A stretch of 64,000 nt of DNA, taken from NCBI RefSeq assembly GCF_030463535.1, contig NC_132891.1:4810318-4874317 (forward strand), in the 5' to 3' direction. The stretch's first letter is position 1. Every line of letters begins with the position of its first letter. Shown here piece by piece: positions 33,480 to 43,580 of the stretch. The translations under genes were made by a program, and so were the position numbers. Source of the stretch: Salminus brasiliensis. Lineage: Eukaryota; Chordata; Actinopteri; Characiformes; Bryconidae. The notes beneath the pieces were generated by a model that was not told the DNA's origin, searched no databases, and worked only from the letters and a program-made list of their open reading frames with translations.

Positions 33480-34885
33480 CTAAACTGAACCTTAGTGTTT
33501 CAGTCAAATCACAGATAAATGTAGTAACAGTGAAAGAAACGGTAGCGCTGCACTGATCAGCCTGGTCTGAACCCCGGGCTTCATCCTGCTAAATATGGCC
33601 TTGTTCCTCAGCTGTGAGGTGGCCTGTGTTTTCTCAGAGAAAAGGCAGACGCTGCCACAGGCCATGGCATCCTGATTAGCGTCCGACTGTCATGCACCTC
33701 ATTGATTGACCCAGAGCGAGCACAGCTGATTGCTCAGTCATGTGACGGCACCAACACCGACCCATTCGGTAACCTCGGTAACCAATGGTCTAGTGCGAGT
33801 ACTCTAGTAAGGTAGGGGCTTCTGACAGACGATGTAACCTGGACCCACCAGCCCCCTACGACACGGGGATTCCCCTACGACACCCTAACCATGTAATGAC
33901 CACGAAGGACTGTGGTGTCATATTATAACCCCCAGAGTGAGGGATATAAGGACTCAAGCACTACTTGATCGCTCTTGAAAGGGATTTCTACACCTTGGTC
34001 GTCTTTTAAAGGCTGATTCAATCATTCAAACAATGGCAGCTCACGAAAGCTGAGATGTGTGACCGGGACCCGACTCCAGAAGCGGACACTTCCGCCTCCG
34101 TGACATCATGTGAGTGGCATTCAGCTAGTTCAGATTTTAAGGCTTAACATAGGAAGCCCTCTGCAACGGCTTAGAAGCCAAATCAGATAACAGCACTGTG
34201 TTTCACAAGGCTGGAAAAGCCTCGGGACGTTTTGGTGTACCACAAATCACAGCGCTGAAGTGTGCATTTCTCAAATTTACAGTCATGCTGTGGTGCATCC
34301 CTGTGTGAGTGATGTTCCTCGCCCGTTATAGTAGGAATGGAATTAACAGTCAGGTCACATTTGACTCTTCTGTGAAGTTTTCTGAAGCTTTTTTGGAGAC
34401 AAACGTCTTCCTGACTAGCCCTTTGACTTCCTCTGTACTTTCTCTCTGATCTTTGTCACATTATTAACCCAGTTTTTTGGACATTTAGAAAAAGCAGAAC
34501 GCTGTGTATGGCACCGGGTGGAGAGTCTGGCCTTCGCTCCTTCAGCCTCCAGCTCCAACAGATGGTATCTCCTCTCCTCTCCTTATAATTCCATGTGTCT
34601 TTGCCTTACTCTTGACCCACTAGTCTGTTTGCCTACATTTGATAGGCCCTGGGTATATAATCAAGCAAATGTGCCAAAATGTTTTTTTCAGAGCGAGGCC
34701 TTGAAGAACCATTTTGCTTCCCTAAAGTTACTCTTTCCTTGATCTATTGCTAACATCTATATTTTTAGACTGTTTATTGATGCTGATCCCAGGTCAGAAT
34801 CTTACCAATCCATATCCAATCCAGTCCATACATCCAATATTTCACATTTTGAGGCATGGTGAAATTGTAATGCCAATAAATTTAC
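33480..34885. other. gene-free stretch
   Basis: No exon, RNA gene or repeat family recognised. Confidence 0.4.
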
Positions 34886-34889
34886 TTTA

Positions 34890-35155
34890 AATACACCTGC
34901 CTAATATCGTGCTGCCAAAACAGCTCTGATCCCTAAAGCCATGAACTTCACAAGACCTCTGAAGGTGTTCTGTCATATCTGGCACCAAGACGTTAGCAAC
35001 AGATCCTTCTTGAAGTCCTGTAAGTTGTAAGGTGGGGCCTCCACGAGTTCACCAGTTGTCCTTCTTTGGAGCAATATTGATAGGTACTGGTACCACTGCA
35101 CACTGGGAACACTCCATGATCCAGTTTGGTTCTTATAACAGTGACTCATATTCTT
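34890..35155 (-). pseudogene. Tc1/mariner transposase C-terminal fragment
   Basis: On the minus strand, VEAPPYNLQDFKKDLLLTSW is followed by a NTFRGLV stretch, with a stop and frame changes; recognised as the C-terminal end of a common fish Tc1 transposase. A short relative of the same element's end is at 36985-37065 (TACTCAATATTAGGCAGGTGG). Confidence 0.7.
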
Positions 35156-35167
35156 ACGCCTGCCCAA

Positions 35168-35694
35168 TATATACCCAAATGTTTGTGGACACCCCATTCT
35201 AATGAATGCATTCAGCTACTTCAAGTTGCACCCATTGCTGACACATGTGCAAACACATACACAGCTGGTCTAGTCCCTGTAGAGAAGTACTGCCAATAGA
35301 ATAGGACTATCTGGAGCAGATAAACATGAACCTTTTGGCACCATGCTGCCTAATGCCAGGCGTGGGTTAGAGGGGTACAAAGCCCCCCCAGCATTGAGCT
35401 GTGGAGCAGTGGAAAAACTGTGTTCTCTGGAATGATGCTGCATGCACCATCCAATACTTGAGTTGGATGAGTTGGGGATGAGGTGGGGTGGTGATCATCA
35501 TCCAACATTCTGAATGTCACTAAAGCTCTTGCCGCTGAATGCAATCAAATCCTCACAGCAATGCTCCTCCAAAATCTTGTAGAAAACCTTCTTTCCTGTA
35601 CAGACAGTTACTCCAACAAACGCAGGAGAAAACATTTTTAATACAGGAGAAACAATGATAGAGCAGGTGTCCCAATACTTTTGTCAATAACATT
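35168..35694 (-). mobile_element. MITE, near full length (family A)
   Basis: From CCAAATGTTTGTGGACACCCC (3' end, inverted) to AGCAGGTGTCCCAATACTTTTGTCAATA (5' end, inverted). One of the two longest copies in the window. Confidence 0.9.
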
Positions 35695-36327
35695 CTAACA
35701 ACAGTTCCATATAGATAACAAATGCTATGAATGAAAACAGTTTCTTCCCTCATTCTGTCTTCATTCTCTGGTCATGTGACCCATCAAGCCAAAGTTCTCA
35801 GCAATCCAACCTGGCCTCAGGTGACTTGGCTTCATAAACTGAGGCCATTAAAATCCACACTCAGCTCGATCCCTAAGCCAAGTGCACATGTCATATCTGC
35901 AGAGTGCGGCCAATGATGATTTCAGTTCAAGCTATTTCCTGCATGCTGGCTCAAAGGCAGCTGTGAAATGCTCTAATTGTGAGGCTATGTACTGAATGTG
36001 GTGAATAAGCCTTAACCCGCAGCAGATGTTCTCCAGCTTCTCCCATTGAGCTGCACCTCCAACACAGTTGGCCAAGGCCGACCTGATTGTGCTTAGTCAG
36101 CAGTGATCTAATGATCCATGCTTCTTTTCCCAGGGTTGTTCACTGTGCACAAGGTCGAGAAAACATCTCCACATCGCCAGTTCTTTGAAACCAAGCAAAG
36201 TTTGGGTTTGGATGAAACTGTTCGTATGTTTGGGAACTCCTAGTTTTCCAAACTCTTCCAATGAACAGCCTTAAGGCAAGACACTACAGGTAAATAGAGT
36301 AAACATCTAACTAATTGAGATCCCCAT

Positions 36328-36540
36328 GAAACTTCCCCAGTTGATTACTTACATTTCAACATTTGTTATTTTTGAAACTTTTGCATATGCAAAAGTATGC
36401 ACTGCATGCATATGCAAATAAGGCATTTACATATTTTCTGGAACGGAAATTTAGAAATTTAATAAGGTTTTTACTGAGGAAATTCTCAGGGATCTCTCTT
36501 TTTGTCACTCCATACATTAGAAAATACTGTCAACGACCAT
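36328..36540 (+). repeat. duplicated segment (template-like copy)
   Basis: Matches 37976-38166 in the same orientation (CTTCCCCAGTTGATTACTTA, ATATTTTCTGGAAC, AGGGATCTCTCTTTTTGTCA). No target duplication is visible around this copy. Confidence 0.85.
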
Positions 36541-37955
36541 GTTCATCATGTTTTAAGGCAAAACTCTGAATGAAAATAATCAACCAGCTTTGTAAAAACC
36601 TTCGTAATACAGTATATACACGTATATATAATATACAGAGATAAAACAGGGAAATTTGGTGTATATAAGTTCTAGTGACGTGGACATTTCTGGCTCAGAA
36701 TGTGAGAAAAAATATATTAGGCAGTTCTTGAAGGTGATGAAGGTGTTAAACGTAGAACAAATGGGCAAGCGTAAGAACTCTGATCTTCTAGACAACTGGG
36801 TCAAAACATCTCCATAACATCAGGCTGCTATTCTAGTGTATTCTAGTATTCTAGTGTTTTTTTTTAAAAAAAAGAAAAGGGTTCCTGGGAGGTTCCTCAA
36901 AGCACATTAAGAGATTGCTTTACAGTTTTAAATTGAAGAACCTCCAAAAGTTCCTCAAGGATCTTATACAGTCTAGAGTCCATGCTTTGCCAGGTTAGGT
37001 CTGTTGTGGTGGCACAGGGGGGACCTACTCAATATTAGGCAGGTGGTGCTAATGTTTGGTGTGTGTATTATAACATTTGTATTGGAATCTCACCCTTGTT
37101 TCCTTCCCGGCTGGTTCCTGATATAAAGAGAGAGACCATATTTGGCAGAAAAATAAACACCTACCTTTATATTTCAGACGTTTTCTTTCCAGTAGTCTCA
37201 GTACATGAAAAACGGGTCAAAACTGGGGTTTGATTGACATGTCTCGACCTAAACCTTCATTCACGAGAAAGCTGTTCAGCTCTCACAGACATTTCTATCC
37301 CTTAAAAACAACATCTTGTGGTTTTGCCACAGAAATAAAAACCTATCTTACGAGGAAACCTCACAGCCCTGCTGAGTCAGTGCTGTAGAGGAAGTGCTAA
37401 TTGATATGTAGACCAACTGTCGTTCTTTAAAACAGAGAGACCATCATTTCACTCCTCTTGACAGAGGCTTCTGTGATAGTATTATCACGCCATTATTAGG
37501 AAGCTCACTACGATCTCCACATGGCCAAGCGTTTAGAGCTGAGATGGCTTATCGTAGCTTGTCTTCAGCATGCAAAGTGTTTTTTTCTGCTAGACTGCAC
37601 CTTTCTTAAGGCTGTCTGCTTCAGTGTCCTCCAGCAAGAACTTTTCCTTTAACGTAACCAGCACTGCCAGTGACTAGAGAACCCAAGGTGGTTCAAACAG
37701 CTTTTCTTGACACTTTGATAAAATCCCATACCATATACGTATACTAAGAATAGAGCTTTGAGAGTTCCTGAGAGAAGACACTGGTTATGTACAGAACCGT
37801 GAACATTCAGTAAGCTATTTCAGCTCTTTGCCTGGTTGCACGGTTCTCTCCTATGATGGAAAACCTGTGATATATGGATATTTAAAGAACATGGGTTCTC
37901 TATAGCACCACTGTTCAAAGAATCTTTCTCAGCACTATATAGAACCCTTTTTGCT
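36541..37955. other. gene-free stretch
   Basis: Contains GGTTCCTCAAGG-type repeat words at 36880-36965 (related to 16620-16710), a short Tc1 end at 36985-37065 and GGTTCTCTATAGCACC-type words at 37885-37950. No exon recognised. Confidence 0.45.
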
Positions 37956-37975
37956 AAAAGTGTAGGGTATATCAA

Positions 37976-38166
37976 ACTTCCCCAGTTGATTACTTACATT
38001 TCAACATTTATTATTTTTGGATTTTGTGTTTAAATATGCAAATATTTATAATGCATTTACATATTTTCTGGAACTGAAATTTGATTTGAAAGGTGTTTAC
38101 TGAGGAAATGATCAGGGATCTCTCTTTTTGTCAATCCATATATTAGAAAATACTGACAACCATTAA
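37976..38166 (+). mobile_element. 191-bp insertion with 20-bp target duplication
   Basis: Flanked by perfect 20-bp direct repeats, AAAAGTGTAGGGTATATCAA at 37956-37975 and 38167-38186. The inserted segment matches 36328-36540 and ends in an A-rich run, consistent with LINE-mediated retroposition. Confidence 0.7.
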
Positions 38167-38189
38167 AAAAGTGTAGGGTATATCAAGGT

Positions 38190-40135
38190 CATTGGTCAAG
38201 GTGATTGACTGACTCACCTGTGAACCACACTAATTATACAACTATCGAGTAGCACAGTGCTATTTCAAGCAATCCTAACTGTACTGTCCCTTTTATTGTT
38301 TATGTACACATTTATAAAGAACTTGGGGGCAGTGGTCACTCTGGGGATGTGGTAGACTGGAAAATGCCTCCAGCTAGAATTTGAACTAGGAGGTTTTCAA
38401 ATGTGCACAACCAGCAAAACAACTGAGCGAAGCCCCGCGGCCACTCTGCTGTTTGTTTACGTTTGTCAGGAAAGATGTGAGAGTGAACCCTCCAGTGAAT
38501 CTCCTGGATGCCCGTATTGTACATGTTACAAACTAGAGGTGTGGATCTATTCTTAGTGCTTAGTTTGGCATATCTGGCAAATTCTGAGATTTGACCACGA
38601 AGTATGATCTCTAAAACCAATGGTGGATTTAGGTGTGGGTGACGGTAGGTGGTTGTCCAGGGTGGCATCTCGCTGGGGGAGGGCAACATAAGGCAACCAC
38701 TAAAAAAAATTGGAATGGAGATTTTTCATGTTACGTCAACGATATCACCATGTGACCTTGTCAGATTTGGCCACCCCCAATGACTGTAGAAAACAAGTAC
38801 AGTACGTCTCTTGAAAGTGAAGCAATTACAGGTCTAGTGCCTCTGCTGGCTGGTTGGAGTTGCAGTATGATATGTAACTCCGCCTATCTCCATATGTTTC
38901 AAAGACAAAACAGCACCGTCCATTTTCCATCAAATTTTCCTCGTCTAAACTTGTCTTTCCAGCCCCATTGTCTCCAAATTCCAAATGTTAGTTTTCCCTG
39001 TGCTAATATCAGCCCATTTTTATTTTTCCCCAGAAATCAATTTGTAAAGAAGGCGGGGCTACACTTAGGAATGAAGTGATTGACAACCGGTCATCTGCAG
39101 GACCTGAATGCCGCCTTTCTCTTCATTCCATGGAGGAGCTTCTGCAGTGGAAGCTCAGTGAAGACGGTCTGAGACACGCTTGCTCTAGGAATATGGGGGC
39201 GGGCCTAGCAAAGGAGGAGGCGAGTCTGGCTCTGCCTCTGGTTTGACAACATGGTGGATAGGTTTGGCTTCATTTCTATAGAACGGAAGGGAACGTGACC
39301 ATGGTGTCCATGTTTTCTACAGTCATCGGGACGCTATGATTAGGTCTTCAACTGAGAAGTAGGAGATGGGGAGGGGTGTATTTATTAGCCCATTGCATGT
39401 CTCGTCATTAACATTACCTGGCTCCTCCCTGTTTCACATCTTCTCCTTGTTATATCCATGTGTTATCAGTATCTTGCCCCACCCCTCTTCTTACAGCTGC
39501 CACATGTTCATTGTTCTATCTGTTCTGGCTCTGTAGCCATTTGTATGTCGATTCTGTTGTGTACGATATCACCACACCTTCACAGATGTGCTAACGTTCT
39601 GGTGATGATTCCAGAACTCCTGTATTTTGGTTCATGCTGTTTGACAACTAGATGCAGTTAGCACAATGCTACATGCTCAGGTTAAAGCTTCCTTAACTTT
39701 AGCTATGTTTGCCTTGAAGCTAAAGTGCAAAACTACAGAGGCAAACTTCACACACTAAACATGTCTTGGCTGATCAACTACATTTGAAGTAAGTCCCTTT
39801 AAAAGTACACTGGGAGCTATTTTTGTTTGTGGCTGTGAGTCTCGTGGGAGCAGAGGAGTGAGTTGGTGGCTAAGGGGGGAAGTGGGCTGTTGGTGGTTTT
39901 AGAGATCTCAGTAGACCATATGGCTTTACAGATCACAGGCCCAGAGGAACAGGAAGCCAAAGGGGCCACAGAGCGTACGGGAGGAGAGCTAACCACACCC
40001 ACAGCACAACTGGGAACCACTCGAGCGCACAAACCATTCAAGCAAAAAAAGTCCACAATTATTATTCAGTAAATGAATGCTAGTTTAAACTTAATATTGA
40101 CTCACAAACAAATCAAGCTTTTAGAAATTAGATGT
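38190..40135. other. gene-free stretch
   Basis: Several short open frames without known domains; no supported exon. Confidence 0.4.
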
Positions 40136-40137
40136 GG

Positions 40138-40462
40138 TGGTGGTTCTCCATCACTGTGTTCATCATTAGAACATCTCCTCTCAAAGTTCTCGTCATAGAG
40201 TCTAGTATTATTGAGAGTTCTCCTCAGATAAACACCTGGTTTGGTGGTAAATCAGGGCTTAATGATCGGGTGAGCTGCTGCTGATGATGGAGTTGAACAC
40301 ATCCTCCACGCTGTGCTGGCTGCACTGGGGGGCGTCCAGGAGAAACCTGAGAACCGAGCTCTGTTCTTCAGACTAGCTCACCGACAAGATCTCACTGCTT
40401 TCTTTCTTCAGAGTGAGAAGCTCTTGTTTCTCCTTTTTACTGGATTTATCTTCACCTGCATT
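40138..40462 (+). repeat. dispersed repeat, unexpanded copy
   Basis: Same repeat as 21465-21850 but with GAG(CTG)3(ATG)2GAG at its core. Confidence 0.85.
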
Positions 40463-40539
40463 TGATCTAATGGGATCTGGAGCTTCTACAGGCAGAGACT
40501 CTCTTGTTGCCACTTCGCCATCAGCATCCAAAATCTGAG

Positions 40540-40752
40540 AGAGCACAATGGGACGAGTAGATGGCGCTCATTCTCCTCATCACTCTTATACGATGTTGGC
40601 CAGCACAGGCGTTTTCCTCAGGGCATGTCGCAGCAGTACTAATAGAGGTGGTGGCTGGCTTTACATTTATTGGAGGAGAGTTCTTACCCTCTTAGTGTCG
40701 GGAGCATTGCTAGTGCTAGGGGGAGTTACGTACGGGTGGGTAGAATAATGTG
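40540..40752 (+). mobile_element. SINE family 3 fragment
   Basis: Plus-strand relative of 19905-20271 (AGTAGATGGCGCTCATTCTC, TGTCGGGAGCATTGCTAGTG, GGGTGGGTAGAATAATG). The tRNA head is missing. Confidence 0.5.
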
Positions 40753-40754
40753 AT

Positions 40755-41360
40755 AAGATGCAGAAAACTTCTGTACAGTACGGTTCATCACTTCTACGTG
40801 TTAAAAAGCTATAATGTAAATAATACCTTCATATTTTACTTGTTTGCATGGGTCATCCATTTCTGAGGCAGGGAGAAGACCTTTGATATGATACCATGAT
40901 GTCAAGCAAGATCTGAAATTAGCCATAGGAAAGGAATTCCATTTTCCAGCGAGAAGGCCAGTGAACTTGGAAGAGAGTCCAAATTGAATCTTACGAGTGA
41001 ATGAGCTGAATTTATGCATGGCTTGGAAGCGAGGCTAGAAACAGCAAGACTTGCAGCGTAAACAGAGATCACTAATGATTAGGCTGAATATGGTGGGGTA
41101 ACACAATTCACTGCACCCATACTGCCAACATAAGGCAGACAGCGTGATTTTCTCTATGGCACCATTTATGAATATTCACACTTCATTCACATTGTCTTAT
41201 GAAGTCTTTATTATAAGCTCTTTAGTACAAACAGTATATTCATACAGAGGTCTTAAAAAATCTGACATAGGAAAACACACTGAAGGCACCACGTGGCATC
41301 CTGATTGGCTTGTGCTTTGGGAATCATCTGTAGTCAATAGTCAACTGTAATCTTGAAGAT
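40755..41360. other. gene-free stretch
   Basis: No supported feature. Confidence 0.4.
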
Positions 41361-41363
41361 TCT

Positions 41364-41464
41364 GGGTACTGGATGGCGCACAGTTCTTCCACTGCTCCAC
41401 AGCTCAATGCTGGGGGGCTTTATACCCCTCTAGCCCACACCTGGCATTAGGCAGCATGGTGCCC
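41364..41464 (+). mobile_element. MITE fragment (family A core)
   Basis: CACAGTTCTTCCACTGCTCC through GGCATTAGGCAGCATGGTGCC; no ends. Confidence 0.85.
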
Positions 41465-41668
41465 AGAGGTTGATATTTATTCGTTATCAACTACAATATG
41501 CCTGGATTGGCACTGTTGGCACTGTCAAAACCATTGATTTGACATAAAATATGTACTGGTAATATATAAACATAAGTATTAAGGCTGCTCTAGACTGGAA
41601 CTGCTCTCAGTTATGAAAAATTAAGGTTGAATGTGAGTAATATTTTGGCTTAATAAAGTCTTGAGCCC

Positions 41669-41674
41669 TTTATT
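41669..41674 (-). terminator. dusp7: dusp7 polyadenylation signal AATAAA
   Basis: TTTATT on the plus strand, read as AATAAA for the minus-strand gene, 165 nt beyond the stop codon. Confidence 0.5.
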
Positions 41675-41838
41675 AATGTTGAGAAGATCTCTGCCAGTAT
41701 TACTTGATTAAACCCCTGGTTTAACCATTTACACTCAGTAATTATCCGTAGTCCGTTGAGCCACATTTTACCGTTTTGTCGTTAAGAAGGAAGCCCAGTC
41801 CTAATCTCAACCAATCAAGAAGACGTCCACCATTATCC

Positions 41839-43517
41839 TCAGTTATCCAGCCTGTCCAGCCGGAAAACGGCAGTGGTCGGAGGACTGAAGCAGAACTGGC
41901 CGTTGGACACCTGTCCCTCATACGGGCTACTTACTCGGAGTGTCCTCTCAAAGTCTAACAGCTGCCCCATGAAGCTGAAGTTCGGAGAGATGTTGGTTTT
42001 CTTCCGTTTGACAAAGTCGTACGCGTCGTTGAGGGACAGGTTGAGCTTCTGCATGAGGTATGCCACAGTAACAGTCACAGAACGGCTTATCCCTGCCAGG
42101 CAGTGCACCAGCACTCCGCACTGTTTGGACCGAGCTTCATCTGCAAAGCAAAGGAGAAGGACTTTACTGTAAAGCAGGGGTGTTTCATTCAAATTCAATA
42201 AGGTCTGGTTGGACAAAATTTCCAGATCATCATAACGGCTAACCTGCGTTATGATTCAGGCTCAGATCCGGTATACTGGAGCAGCCTAGAAGTTCTATCA
42301 ATGTTTTATGTAGCCATCAATTACAAGTACAATTATGATTCAGTTAATTTCAGCAATATTTATGGTCAGTTTTCACACTGAACTGGATGAATACTAATTA
42401 AATACTAATTTCAATTAAAATGTGAGTATTCTGGGCCACTAAACCTGTTCCATACAGGCTTTAGAAGGTACGCCAGTTAAAATAAACACAAAAATGAAAT
42501 ACCTCTCAGTGGTTTATAGGCTAGTCTGGGTCGGGACTCAAAGCATGGCCTGCCTATTAGTGACCTCTGCTCTAAAGCAACAGAGCAGGAGAGGCAGGGC
42601 CATACTTTAGGGGTGCAACTATTGGCAACTAATTTAATCGCCGATTAGTTGGTGATGTCATCATCATGCACGGTTCTGGATGTATGTGGACCGTAGATTC
42701 ATCTCAAAATTTAAACATAACAGTTTTCCTGACGCCTATAAGATAAGATAAGATAATCCTTTATTAGTCCCACAGAGGGGAAATTCTCAGTGTCACATTA
42801 GAACAGGATAGCAAGACACTCAGTTACAAAAAACATAGATAAATAATTTACACTATATACACAATATAAATAATAATTAAAAAGCAATAACAATATTATT
42901 TACAGGTTATTGCAAATGACTCTTAATTGCACATGTGGGGGGGTGTTGCACATAGTAATTTTACATTATACAGTAGTATATAGTGTGTATATAGTAGTAT
43001 ATAGTGTATATAGTGTGTATATAGTAGTATATAGTGTATATACAGTAGTATATAGTGAAAATACACAATATTGGTGTTTATACTTTCCATTAAAGTCTTA
43101 CAGTCATTTGCAAAAGCTTGGACACCCCAGACCAAATTACATATAGTGCTGATGAATATGGTGACTTTGGCACATTCTAAAGCACAATCACTATTTATTT
43201 GTTTAATTTAACCTTATTTAAAATAATAAATTCTGATAATTAAATAAATAAATAAATACATTGAAAATGATATATTAGTAACTCATTATTCATTTAGACG
43301 ATCCACAAACACTGCACAAACTTTTGCATAAGACTCTACCTGCTCTGTATTTCTATTAACATCCAGGTTAAATAACTGTGTAAAAGTTCTGTACTGAGCT
43401 ACAACTGTTGTTCTGCTATGTTACAGGGGTTCTCTTTAAGGGTTCTTCAGTAAAAGCAGTGGTTCTATATAGAATCATGATATGATTTCATGGTTAAATG
43501 GTTGTTTGCCTGGTTAG

Positions 43518-43580
<63 letters not shown>

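Noticed and set aside
39863-40072. Possible exon in 39.8-40.1 kb
   Set aside because: No splice borders, no known motif, and an equally long frame on the other strand.
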